Assembly (NCBI RefSeq): GCF_002575655.3
Contig: NC_053036.3
Span: forward strand, 643,830,736 to 643,894,735
Direction: 5' to 3'
From: Aegilops tauschii subsp. strangulata
Taxonomy: Eukaryota; Streptophyta; Magnoliopsida; Poales; Poaceae
Length of the DNA: 64,000 bases
Shown here: piece by piece, positions 46,221 to 58,784 of the stretch
How positions within the stretch are numbered: the first letter of the stretch is position 1
Layout: every line of letters starts with the position of its first letter
Position numbers and translations under genes: made by a program
Notes under the pieces: model-generated
What the model saw: only the letters and a program-made list of their open reading frames with translations
Database searches by the model: none
Told to the model about the DNA's origin: nothing

Positions 46221-46689
46221 CTGCAGCACATAGCAGAAGATTTTCACCAGATTATGGAAAATCGCCAGCTGGGCATGATGGATCTACTCTAAAACTATTT
46301 GTATAAGTATTTTCTATGTTATTTTAGAACAAACTGCTGCTGTGTGCTTATTTACATGTTTCAGAAATCTACAACAGCTCTCACATGTATCCACTGCGGA
46401 CATATAAAAATTTGTTAATAATGTTGTTTATTTTCTGTACACGACATAACAAGAATTCACTTCTGTTGTCAGTTTTCATGAGCCACACAGAACATGCACC
46501 TCACTTTTGCTTTCAAGGCTAGAAACTACGGCGACTATTCATAAGTCAAAAATAATAATAGTAAAAGTAAGGGACAGCTCTGGAGATAACCACGGGTCAA
46601 AAGTTACAGTGACAATTTTACTGGTAGCAATCATCGAAATGCTACCGCAGGCTCCAGAATTGTAATATTGATCCAACGCCAATTGTTTA
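46221..46689. other. Unassigned AT-rich sequence
   Basis: No coding frame, repeat end or tail was recognised. If the minus-strand gene is real this is intronic. Confidence 0.35.
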
Positions 46690-48150
46690 AATTCAGACAT
46701 AGCCCAAGCCACCTTTTACCAAACAACCTTGTATATAAGCTAAAAATGAACCTGTTTGGCCTATTAGATGATAACCACAGGAAATGGAGTCTTCACCGAT
46801 CTAAAGATCGTGTCGTGGATGTGCGGTCACCGCCCTCCTCCACAGCGACGACAGGATTCTCTCGTTGAGCTTCGGGGCAGGCCAGCTGGGTGGCTACTTC
46901 GCTCATCCTGCTATCAGAATGATTCAGACCTCGGAAGAAACAATAACCAGAATGGTAAAATGAAACAACACGTTTGTGTCATTAAACTCTTAAAGGATCC
47001 AGCTAAAATCCCAATGTCAAACTATTCTTTTTTTCACTCGGATTCAACACTACCAAGTACCAACTACAAAGTTTTGGTACGCCCGTGCACTCAGGATTCC
47101 GGCAAAAAAGGCAAATGTCCATAGACCAGAGCTCCACCGACAAAAGCAAGTGTAAACCTTGTGCCTATTCGTTCAACCAATCCAGAAGGTTAAGACCCTC
47201 AATGTAACACAAAAGTATCAGAACATATCAATTATATTTTGTGCTGGAGGTCTACATTGAAATTGAAGGAAAAAGCAATGACTTTCACAACTCAAAACTA
47301 AAGTAGAAGATCTCATCTTGCAAGACACTAATTGGAAACGGAACGGGAAAGCCAGCTCCAAAACATTAACTGGAGCATAACTATTCCTTGGATCTCCTAC
47401 AGGAAATCAATATGCAGATCCCTCGATGGCAAGAGACCACAACATTCGTGCAAGATATATAGAGGGTAGGCATGAAAGATCAGAAAATGCAATGAAGCCT
47501 GATGCCCAACATAAGAAGAATGCCTTGACTACAAATGGATATGATAGTCACACCATCTACCTCTTCACAAGGAAAAGGATTGGAGGTTGGAGCGGTACAG
47601 ATGTACCTCCATTACTTTTGACCGGCAAGGGAGTTAAACATCATTCATGCAACAAGACGTTCAAAAATGTCTATGGAATTACAACCAACAAATGGCACTG
47701 GAAGAATCTACGTAAAGTTCCCTCATTCATATAAAATCAAGAACTTAATATAAACATAATAAATTGTCCCTATCACTAGCAATGCACCATCCTACAAGTT
47801 GACAGTGTTTGACCTTGCAACTAATCAAATTAAATGATTATTGTGTTTGCTCCTCTACAGATTACATCAGTGCACGGATCTCAGAATCAAACATTAATGA
47901 CTTGCACATTCCTGTCTGTATTTCTTCTCCTTCACCGGTCATCTAATGGCAAAGTACATGTTCTTACAACACGCTGCTAACGTATCTATGTATCATGCAC
48001 TCATGATAGATGAACATGGGTTGCAACGACTTATTTGTCCTGTTTCAACATGTAATTGAGACACGTCAATTTATTTCACTGGCAAACGATAAATACTACT
48101 ATGACTATGCAGAAGTGCATTTTAGAGTTCAATCCAAAAGTCTTTGAGAA
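46690..48150. repeat. First copy of a diverged direct duplication
   Basis: Blocks in this interval recur in the same order at 49180-50790: AGCCCAAGCCACCTT, the exon-like block at 46793-46907, AATCAAACATTAATGACTTGC near 47887, and ACTACTATGACTATGCAGAAG near 48095. The offset changes from about 2.48 to 2.74 to 2.64 kb, showing insertions and deletions since duplication. Confidence 0.8.
46793..46907 (-). pseudogene. Exon-like block, copy 1
   Basis: After the acceptor-like CTGATAGCAG the minus strand reads MSEVATQLACPEAQRENPVV and then AVEEGGDRTSTTRS. The paralogous block at 49530-49642 encodes PEAHREDPVITIEEGGGRA in the corresponding place, so the PEA.RE.PV...EEGG core is conserved between copies. 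Copy 1 lacks the strong donor of copy 2 and ends at a TGA. The family is unrecognised. Confidence 0.35.
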
Positions 48151-49179
48151 AACAATGGAGAGTAATATTTCAAGAATAGGAAGTTTGCAGTCTAGTTATT
48201 TTGGATGATAGCAGCAGTGATGTCTACAGTCTAGTTGCATGAGATGTCACACCAAATTTAATGTATTGCTTACCACTACTGACACAAGACAAGTGCAGTC
48301 TTTGTAGAAAACTGATATGTGCATGACCAAAACAACAGCAAATGAATTATCTTGGAACCACAAATTATCCATGGTGTACTGCTACACAGTAATGAAGTTT
48401 ACCACCATCGATGGTCATGTGGGCACACAGAGAGTGAGAGAGAACAGAGGAGAGGAGAGGAACCAACAGCTTACCTATGTCGTAGTTGTAGAAAAACTAG
48501 CCACCGGAGGGGCGTTGGATTGATGGCTGGCATAGGCAAACGGAGTCGCTGGTGATGTTGTCCCCCACGCACACCACACGGCGGTCACTTATGTTAAACC
48601 TATAGAGCTAAGCACAACATGTTCAGCGCTCTAGTCGAAACCAACACAGCAGCAGGAAAATGCTAGAGTTGAATCTAAGCTTCATACAGTGACTACAACA
48701 CATAATTTTCCCCTAAAAAGTCATGGAGCAATAATTTGGCAACCTAAACATCTTACGGATTAAAACAGGACAGGGTAGGAATAAGAACAAGACGATAATC
48801 TCACAGTCCATCTGAAACAAACCGACCTTAAGCTCTTATGGACAGGCATGCCATAGACAGATAAATAATTTCAGTTGTGGATCTATTGAGAAGTGTTTTA
48901 ACTATGACAACAATTGTATAATTTCAATGCCAAACAACTTGAGTAAACCCCGTGGAGGGTGTGTACCTTCAGCATGGGTTTTCACCTTTTCAAAGTTTAT
49001 TATAAATTCCCCATGACACATTTTCGTCAATAGAAAATGTAATCAAGAAGATGATAATCAGAGTTAGCAAAATAGATTTTTTTGCATTTAAACAACTAGA
49101 AGAAACATTAAAAATATAGAAACAGTAAATGAGAACTTAAGCAATGCTAACTCAAGATTCCAATATTCCAGTTATTTCA
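48151..49179. other. Unassigned sequence between the duplicated blocks
   Basis: AT-rich sequence with a purine-rich GAGAG stretch near 48432-48460. A possible minus-strand donor GGTAAGC lies near 48472. No supported gene. Confidence 0.3.
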
Positions 49180-50790
49180 ATTCAGCCCAAGCCACCTTCT
49201 ACCGAGCAACCTTGTATCAGCTAAAAAATAACCTATTTAGCATGTGCTTCCTACTTCCTAGTACAGAGTGCATTGATGCATCCAGATTGTTCTTCTAGAC
49301 TCAACTACATCGAGCAGCGATCACATACAAAGACAGTACATGTTGAGCCAGCATTGTTAGTTTCAGCGATAGTAACATGGACCTACTCCCTGGCCCGGTA
49401 GTCCCCTGCCACCACTTGCCAAGGTCCAACTACCCAATTTACTTCGCCAAATCACAATATCAAACATCTTAACTGGAAATATTTTTTGGATGAGATTCAA
49501 CTCCCAAGGTAAAAAGATAGCACACTTACAACTTTGAACACAGCACGGCCACCGCCCTCCTCAATAGTGATGACAGGATCCTCTCGATGAGCTTCAGGGC
49601 GAGCCGGCTCGTCGGCGCTGGTGGTACCCCTCTTCGTTCATCCTGCTATCAGAATGAGTCAGACCTCGGAATAAACAATAAACAGAATGTCAAAATGAAA
49701 CAATATGTTCATTCCATTAAACTCTCAAAGAATCAATCTTCGCTCCTCCGTTGTCAAACAGTTCTTTCTTCCACTCGGATTAAAAACTACCGAAGTACCA
49801 ACTACAGAGTTCAGACACGCCCTTGCACAAGGGATTATGCCAAACAAGACAAATGTCTATAGACCACAGAGCTCCACTGACAAAAGTGTAAAGCTTGAGT
49901 CTGTTCCTTCAACCTATCCAGAAGGTTAAGACCCTCATGTTGGAGGTCTAGCTTGACTCTAAAAATGAAGGAAAAAGCAATGACTTTCCCCACTAGGAAC
50001 TACTGTACTCCCTCCGATCCATATTAATTGATGCTGGTCTAGTTCAAAGTTGAGCTCAACATAAGAAGAATTCCTTCACTACAAATTGATCTGATAGTCA
50101 AATACCATGTACCTCTTCACAAGGAAAAGGTTCGGGCGTTGCCTGTGGTGCAGATGAACCTCCAAAAGTTGTGTCCAGCGTGGGAGTTAAACATCATTCA
50201 TGTAATAAAATGTTTCAAAATGGCTATGTAATTACAACCAAGAAATGTCACTGAAAGAATCTAAGTACCCTATTTTGTATAAAATCAAGAACATCTATAT
50301 AAGCAGAATAAATTGTCCCTATGAACTAATAGTATACCAATCCTACAAGTTGATAGAGTTTGACCTTGCAACAAATAAAACTAAATGCTTGATTCTCTCT
50401 CAAAAAACACCAAATGCTTGATGTGTTTGCTCCTCTACAAATTACATCAGTGCACAGATTTCAGAATCAAACATTAATTACTTGCACATTCCGGTGTGTA
50501 TTTCTTCTCCTTTATTGGTCATCTAATGACAAGGTACATGTTTTAACAATACGAGCAATAAAATATTTGTCTATGCTCATTCCGGATCTCCTACCGTATC
50601 TATGTATCATGCTAGATGAACATGTAAACAACTAGTAGGGCTCCCGTTCTTTTCCAGGGTTGCAACGACTTATTTGTCCTTTGTCAACATATAATTGAGT
50701 AACTTCAATTTATTTCACGGGCAAAAGATAAATACTACTATGACTATGCAGAAGTGTAGTTTAGAGTTCAATCCCAAAGTGAGAGGAAAC
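49180..50790. repeat. Second copy of the diverged direct duplication
   Basis: Collinear with 46690-48150 at clearly reduced identity. It carries an extra truncated Stowaway-type sequence at about 50010-50050 (CTCCCTCCGATCCATATTAA), absent from the first copy, so the MITE arrived after the duplication. Confidence 0.8.
49530..49642 (-). pseudogene. Exon-like block, copy 2
   Basis: Acceptor CTGATAGCAG and donor GTT/GTAAGTG bound a 113-bp block. The frame reads DEPARPEAHREDPVITIEEG, then GGRAVFKV, parallel to the block at 46793-46907. A TGA lies in the same frame near the start of the block, so if real it needs a different acceptor or is broken. Confidence 0.35.
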
Positions 50791-51396
50791 TGCAGGGCAA
50801 AAGGACACAAAATGGCCCTTGCACCTCACTTGCAAGACAGAACCATCGTCATTAACGAAAGGCAACTACTCACTAGGAAAGAACATGTTAACAGCAACAG
50901 CATAGCATCACAATCAAAGACCACAAGCACTAGATCGTCGACTCTATGGCCGGAGCATAGCATAGTATGCCCATAGCTTTAAGGCTATGTCCTAGAGCAG
51001 AAAGGTTCCAAATCACCACTTGGTCAACTCGTCAAAAGATCAAAGTAACTCTTCCAGAACATTTTGCCCTATCAGGATTTCTCTAAACTTGATCTGATTG
51101 GTTTACACAAAAAAGCTAAGATGGTATTGTACAGCACGGCAGCAACTCACACAGGAAACATTTTACCCTTATTTCCCAGCTCATGTGTAGACAACAATAC
51201 TGAGTGTTCAAAGACAAAAATAGAGCAGTTGGAAATGATTTGATTTGCAGCAGTAGGGTACCAAACCAAACAACTCAACATTGCATCTTATACATAGTCA
51301 CCAACAATCAAGTTGCCATTTCCAAAAAGAGTACTGGTATTGCATAGCATGCCTCAGTGATTCTAACAAAACATAAGAGTTCAATGATCAAATTAC
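50791..51396. other. Unassigned sequence
   Basis: No repeat or coding frame is supported. It may be the first intron of the putative minus-strand gene. Confidence 0.3.
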
Positions 51397-51574
51397 CTCG
51401 AGAACGTTTCTTCTTCAACAAAGAAAGGCATCCATATCTCGACGAAGCGGGCTGAGATTGCAATAGACCAGGGCTGCGTGTATCAGATATCTTCACCAAA
51501 TACTGAAGCTTTGCACGGCCACGCTTCTACTTCCTACAAGTTTTTGGTGAACCAGTACTCTCACGATCCTCCAT
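51397..51574 (-). pseudogene. Putative first exon of an unrecognised minus-strand gene, one in-frame TAG
   Basis: From an ATG at 51574 the minus strand reads MEDRESTGSPKTCRK, a TAG (51529-51527), then KRGRAKLQYLVKISDTRSPG and LLQSQPASSRYGCLSLLKKK, ending at a donor CGAG/GTAATT. It is basic, serine-rich and nuclear-protein-like. The text KRGRAKLQYLVK superficially resembles a chromodomain strand, but the expected tryptophan-rich continuation is absent. The single stop suggests a recent pseudogene or a different start. Exon phase is 1. Confidence 0.4.
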
Positions 51575-51863
51575 CCTACAGCTCAGGAAAGATGTCCATA
51601 TTCAGAAACATTCTTGATAAATGCAATAAAATGATCTAGCATGCTGACGGACAACTTTTCTAAGCTGTAAACCAAGGCTACTCGAGCTTCATATTAAACA
51701 TAAGTACTAGGTCCACCTTTCACCTGTTTTGTAATCTTCTTATGAGATAAATTCATTTCACATAATGATGCTAAAGAGATTACTGAACAATGTTGCTAGA
51801 AATGATCGTCAAGCAAAGCATACACACATAATGTGTGTACTGCTAACTTGGTGTAGAAGATCA

Positions 51864-53618
51864 TGTTGGAAATATGCCCTAGAGGCAATAATAAATTGGT
51901 TATTATTATATTTCCTTGTTCATGATAATCGTTTATTATCCATGCTATAATTGTATTGATAGGAAACTCAGATACATGTGTGGATACATAGACAACACCA
52001 TGTCCCTAGTAAGCCTCTAGTTGACTAGCTCGTTGATCAATAGATGGTTACGGTTTCCTAACCATGGACATTGGATGTCGTTGATAACGGGATCACATCA
52101 TTAGGAGAATGATGTGATGGACAAGACCCAATCCTAAGCCTAGCACAAAGATCGTGTAGTTCGTATGCTAAAGCTTTTCTAATGTCAAGTATCATTTCCT
52201 TAGACCATGAGATTGTGCAACTCCCGGATACCGTAGGAGTGCTTTGGGTGTATCAAACGTCACAACGTAACTGGGTGACTATAAAGGTGCACTACAGGTA
52301 TCTCCGAAAGTGTCTGTTGGGTTGGCACGAATCGAGACTGGGATTTGTCACTCCGTGTAAGCGGAGAGGTATCTCTGGGCCCACTCGGTAGGACATCATC
52401 ATATGCGCAATGTGACCAAGGAGTTGATCACGGGATGATGTGTTACGGAACGAGTAAAGAGACTTGCCGGTAACGAGATTGAACAAGGTATAGGGATACC
52501 GACGATCGAATCTCGGGCAAGTAAAATACCGCTAGACAAAGGGAATTGTATACGGGATTGATTGAGTCCTTGACATCGTGGTTCATCCGATGAGATCATC
52601 GTGGAACATGTGGGAGCCAACATGGGTATCCAGATCCCACTGTTGGTTATTGACCGGAGAACATCTCGGTCATGTCTGCATGTCTCCCGAACCCGTAGGG
52701 TCTACACACTTAAGGTTCGATGACGCTAGGGTTATAAAGGAAGCTTGTATGTGGTTACCGAATGTTGTTCGGAGTCCCGGATGAGATCCCGGACGTCACG
52801 AGGAGTTCCGGAATGGTCCGGAGGTAAAGATTTATATATATGAAGTCCTATTTCGGCCATCGGGACAAGTTTCGGGGTCATCGGTATTGTACCGGGACCA
52901 CCGGAAGGGTCCCGGGGGCCCACCGGGTGGGGCCACCTATCCCGGAGGGTCCCATGGGCTGAAGTGGGAAGGGATCCAGCCCAAAGTGGGCTGGGGCGCC
53001 ACTTCCCTTATGGCCCATGCGCCTAGGGTGAAGGGGGAAACCCTAAGGAAGAGTCCCAAGGAGGGAAGGCACCTCCTAGGTGCCTTGGGGGGGAGGGAAA
53101 CCTCCCCTGGCCGCCGCCCCCTAGGAGATTGGATCTCCTAGGGCTGGCGCACCCCCCCCCCTTGGGATCCCTATATATAGTGAGGGTAGGAGGGCCTCTT
53201 GAGACAACTTTTGCCTTTGGTACAGCCCTCCCTCTCTCCCAAGTTCTTCTCCTCTCCCGTGGTGCTTGGCGAAGCCCTGCAGGATTGCCACGCTCCTCCA
53301 CCACCACCACGCCGTTGTGCTGCTGCTGGATGGAGTCTTCCTCAACCTCTCCCTCTCTCCTTGCTGGATCAAGGCGTGGGAGACGTCACCGGGCTGTACG
53401 TGTGTTGAACGCGGAGGTGCCGTGCGTTCGGCACTTGATCATCGGTGATTTGAATCACGACGAGTACGACTCCATCAACCCCGTTCACTTGAACGCTTCC
53501 GCTTAGCGATCTACAAGGGTATGTAGATGCACTCTCCTTCCCCTCGTTGATAGTCTCTCCATAGATAGATCTTGGTGATACGTAGGAAAATTTTGAATTT
53601 CTGCTACGTTCCCCAACA
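51864..53618 (+). repeat. Element D 5' LTR
   Basis: TGTTGG to CCCCAACA, 1,755 bp. The promoter-like TATATATA box is at 53172-53179, with a pyrimidine-rich region downstream as in other Angela LTRs. Confidence 0.92.
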
Positions 53619-53619
53619 G

Positions 53620-53633
53620 TGGCATCATGAGCT
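53620..53633 (+). other. Element D primer binding site
   Basis: TGGCATCATGAGC one base after the LTR, the same altered initiator-tRNA-Met site as in A. Confidence 0.6.
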
Positions 53634-55049
53634 AGGTCTATGCGTAGTTTCTATGCACGAGTAGAACACAAAGTAGTTGTGGGCGTTGATTTTGTTCAAT
53701 ATGCTTGCCGTTACTAGTCTTATCTTGATTCGGCGGCATCTTGGGATGAAGCGGCCCGGACCAACCTTACACGTATTCTTACGTGAGACCGGTTCCACTG
53801 ACAAACATGCACTAGTTGCATAAGGTGGCTGGCGGGTGTCTGTCTCTCCCACTTTAGTCGGATCGGATTCGATGAACAGGGTCCTTATGAAGGGTAAATA
53901 GCAATTGGCATATCACGTTGTGGTCTTTGCGTAGGTAAGAAACGTTCTTGCTAGAAACCCATAGCAGCCACGTAAAACATGCAAACAACAATTAGAGGAC
54001 GTCTAACTTGTTTTTGCAGGGTATGCTATGTGATGTGATATGGCCAAAGGATGTGATGAATGATATATGTGATGTATGAGATGATCATGTTCTTGTAATA
54101 GGAATCACGACTTGCATGTCGATGAGTATGACAACCGGCAGGAGTCATAGGAGTTGTCTTAATTTATTTATGACCTGCTTGTCAACATAAACGTCATGTA
54201 ATTACTTTACTTTATTGCTAAAGCGTTAGCCATAGTAGTAGAAGTAATAGATGACGTGACAACTTCAAGAAGACACGATGATGGAGATCATGATGATGGA
54301 GATCATGGTGTCATGCCGGTGACGTTGATGATCATGGAGCCCCGAAGATGGAGATCTAAAGGAGCAATATGATATTGGCCATATCATGTCACTATTTGAT
54401 TGCATATGATGTTTATCATGTTTATACATCTTATTTGCTTAGAACGACGGTAGTAAATAAGATGATCCCTCATTAAAATTTCAAGAAGTGTTCTCCCCTA
54501 ACTGTGCACCGTTGCTACAGTTCGTCGTTTCGAAGCATGCCGTGATGATCGGGTGTGATAGATCCTTACGTTCACATACAACGGGTGTAAGACAGTTTTA
54601 CACATGCAAAACACTTAGGGTTAACTTGACGAGCCTAGCATGTACAGACATGGCCTCGGAACACAGAAGACCGAAAGGTCGAGCATGAGTCGTATAGAAG
54701 ATACGATCAACATGAAGATGTTCACCGACGTTGACTAATCCGTCTCACGTGATGATCGGACACGGCCTAGTTGACTCGGATCATGTAATCACTTAGATGA
54801 CTAGAGGGATGTCTATCTGAGTGGGAGTTCATAAGATGAACTTAATTATCCTGAACATAGTCAAAAGGATTTTGCAAATTATGTCGTAGCTCGCGCTTCA
54901 GTTCTACTGTTTAGATATGTTCCTAGAGAAAAATTAGTTGAAAGTTGATAGTAGCAATTATGCGGACTAGGTCCGTAAACTGAGGATTATCCTCATTGCT
55001 TTATAGAAGGCTTATGTCCTTAATGCACCGCTCAGTGTGCTGAACCTCG

Positions 55050-58000
55050 AACGTCGTCTGTGGATGTTGCGAACATCCGACATACGCATTTGATAACTAT
55101 GTGATAGTTCAGTTAAACGGTTTAGAGTTGAGGCACCAAAGACGTTTTTGAAACGTCACGAAACATATGAGATGTTTTGTGGGCTGAGATTGGAATTTCA
55201 GGCTCGTGCCCACGTCAAGAGGTATAAGACCTCCGACGATTTTCTTAACATGCAAACTAAGGAGAACAGCTCAATTGTTGAGCTTGTGCTCGGATTGTCT
55301 GAGTACAACAATCATTTGAATCAAGTGGGAGTTGATCTTCCAGATAAGATAGTGATGTTTCTCCGAAGTCATTACCACCAAGCTGCTAGAGCTTCGTGAT
55401 GAACTATAATATATCGGGGACATGTATGATGATCCTTGAGATGTTCGTGATGTTTGACACCACAAAAGTAGAAATCAAGAAGGAGCATCAATTGTTGATG
55501 GTTGGTGACACCACTAGTTTCAAGAAGGGCAAGGGCACGAAGGGATACTTCATAAAACGGCAATTCAGCTGCTGCTCTAGTGAAGAAACCCAAGGTTGAA
55601 CCCAAACCCGAGACTAAGTGCTTCTGTAATAAAGGGAACAACCACTGGAGCAGAATTACCCTAGATACTTGGTAGATTAGAAGGCTGGCAAGGTCGATAG
55701 AAGTATATTGGATATACATTATGTTAATGTGTACTTTACTAGTACTCCTAGTAGCACCAGGGTATTAGATACCGGTTCGGTTGCTAAGTATTAGTAACTC
55801 GAAATAAAAGCTACGGAATAAAACGGAGACTAGCTAAAGGTGAGCTGACGACATGTGTTGGAAGTGTTTCCAATGTTGATATGATCAAGCATCGCAAGCT
55901 CCCTCTACCATCGAGTTTGGTGTTGGCGTTGAGCATAGACATGATTGGATTATGTCTATCGCGATACGGTTATTCATTTAAGGAGAATAATGGTTACTCT
56001 GTTTATTTGAATAATACCTTCAATGGTCTTGCACCTAAAATGAATGGTTTATTGAATCTCGATCGTAGTGATACACATGTTCATGCCAAAAGATAGTAAT
56101 GATAGTACCACCTACTTGTGGCACTGCCACGTAAGTCATATCGGTATAAAACGCATGAAGAAGCTCCATGTTGATGGATCTTTGGGCTCACTCGTTTTTG
56201 AAAAGTTTGGGACATGCGAACCATGTCTATTGGTATATATGCATGAAGAAACTCCATGCAAATGGACCATTTTGTACTCGCTTGATTTTGAATCACTTGA
56301 GACATGCAAATCATACCACATGGGCAAGATGACTGAAAGCCTCGTTTTCAGTAAAATGGAACAAGAAAGCAACTTGTTGGAAGTAATACATTTTTGATGT
56401 GTGCAGTCCAATGAGTGCTGAGGCATGTAGTGGATATCGTTATGTTCTTACTTCACAGATGATTTGAGTAGATGTTGAGTATATTTACTTGATGAATCAC
56501 GAGTCTGAATTATTGAAAGGTTCAAGTAATTTCAGGGTGAAGTTGAAAGATCGTCGTGACAAGAGGATAAAATATCTATGATATGATCATAGAGATGAAT
56601 ATCTAAATTACGAGTTTGGCACAGAATTAAGACATTGTGGAAATTGTTTCACAACTGATACAGCCTGGAACACCATAGTGTGATGGTGTGTCCGAACATC
56701 ATAACTGCACCCTATTGGATATGATGCATACCATGATGTCTCTTATCAAATTACCACGATAGTTTATGGGTTAGGCATTAGAGACAACCACATTCACTTT
56801 AAATAGGGCACCACGTAATTCCGGTGAGATGACACCATATGAACTATGGTTTAGACAAACCTAAGCTGTCATTTCTTAAAAGTTTGGGGCTGCGACGCTT
56901 ATGTGAAAAAGTTTCAGGCTGATAAGCTCAAACCCAAAGCGGATAAATGCATCTTCATAGGACACCCAAAACAGTTGGGTATACCTCCTGTCTCAGATCC
57001 GAAAGCAATAAGGGATTGTTTCTAGAATCGGGTCCTTTCTCGAGGAAAAGTTTCTCTCGAAAGAATTGAGTGGGAGGATGGTGGAGACTTGATGAGGTTA
57101 TTGAAACCGTCTCTTCAACTAGTCTGTGGCGGGGCACAGGAAGTTGTTCCTGTGGCACCTACACCAATTGAAGTGGAAGCTTATGATAGTGATCATGAAA
57201 CTTCAGATCAAGTCACTCCCAAACCTCGTGGGATGACAAGGATGCGTACTACTTCAGAGTGGTACGTAATCCTGTCTTGGAAGTCATGTTGCTAGACAAC
57301 AATGAACCTACGAGCTATGGAGAAGCGATGGTGGGCCCGGATTCCGATAAATGGCTCGAGGTCATAAAATCCGAGGTAGGATCCATGTATGAAAACAAAG
57401 TATAGACTTTGGAAGAACTACTTGATGGTCGTAAGGCTGTTGAGTACAGATGGATTTTAAAAGGAAGACGGACAATGATGGTAAGTATCACCGTTAAGAA
57501 AGCTCGACTTGTCGTTAAGATGTTTTCCGACAAGTTCAAGGAGTTGACTACGGTGAGACTTTCTCACTCGTAGCGATGCTAAGAGTCTGTTGGAATTATA
57601 TTAGCGATTACTGCATTATTTATGAAATCTTGCAGATAGGATGTCAAAACATTGTTTCCTCGACGATTTTCTTGAGGAAAGGTTGTATGTGATACAACCG
57701 GAAGGTTTTGTCAATCCTGAAAGATGCTAATAAGTATGCAAAGCTCCAGCAATCCTTCTGAGGACTGGAGTAAGCTTCTCGGAGTTGGAATGTATGCTTT
57801 GATGAGATGATCAAAGATTTTGGGTGTATACAAAGTTTATGAGAAACTGGTATTTCCAAAGAAGTGAGTGGGAGCACTATAGAATTTCTGATAAATATAT
57901 GTTGTTGACATATTGTTGATCAGAAATGACGTAGAATTTCTAGAAAGCATATAGGGTTATTTGGAAAGTGTTTTCAATGGAGAGCCTGGATTAAGCTACT

Positions 58001-58620
58001 TGAACATTGAGCATCAAGATCTATAAGGATAGATCAAAACGCTTAATGGTACTTTCAAATGAGCACATGCCTTGACGTGATCTTGAAGGTGTTCAAGATG
58101 GATCAGTCAAAGAAGGAGTTCTTGCCTGAGTTATAAGGTATGAAGTTAAGACTTAAAGCTCGACCACGGCAGAATAGAGAGAAAAGACGAAGGTCGTCCC
58201 CTATGCTTAAGACGTAGGCTCTACAGTATGCTATGCTGTGTACCGCACCTGAAGTGTGCCTTGCCATGAGTCAGTCAAGGGGTACAAGAATGATCCATGA
58301 ATGGATCACAGGACATCGGTCAAAGTTATCCTTAGTAACTACTGGACTAAGGAAGTTTCTCGGTGATGGAGGTGGTAAAAGGGGTTCGTCGTAAAGGGTT
58401 ACGTCGATGCAAGCTTAACACCTATCCGGATAGCTCTGAGTAGAGATACCGGATGCATATAATGGAGCAACAATTTAGAATAGCTCCAAGTAGAACAGTT
58501 ATTTGGAATAGCTCCAAATAGAGCGTGGTAGCTACATCAAGGAGATGACATAGAGATTTGTAAAGCACACACGGATCTGAAAGGTTCGGACCCGTTGACT
58601 AAAACCTCTCTCACAAGCAA
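55050..58620 (+). pseudogene. Element D decayed gag-pol
   Basis: Gag-like text (FQARAHVKRYKTSDDFLN at 55195-55250) is followed by the finger CHVSHIGIKRMKKLHVDG near 56115-56170. Integrase, RT and RNase H remnants continue to 58620. Shared stops in the integrase part are TGA at 56579-56581 and TAG at 56676-56678, identical in context to A and B. In C the same codons are sense. No open domain remains. Confidence 0.85.
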
Positions 58621-58784
58621 CATGATCAAACCTAAAACTCATTGAGTGTTAATCACATAGTGATGTGAACTAGACTACTGACTCTAGTAAACTCTTGGGT
58701 GTTAGTCACATGGCGATGTGACCTGTGAGTGTTAATCACATGGCGATGTGAACTAGATTATTGACTCTAGTGCAAGTGGGAGAC

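Noticed and set aside
51397..51574. Chromodomain in KRGRAKLQYLVK
   Set aside because: Only about 12 residues are similar; the tryptophan-containing continuation of chromodomains is absent in every frame.
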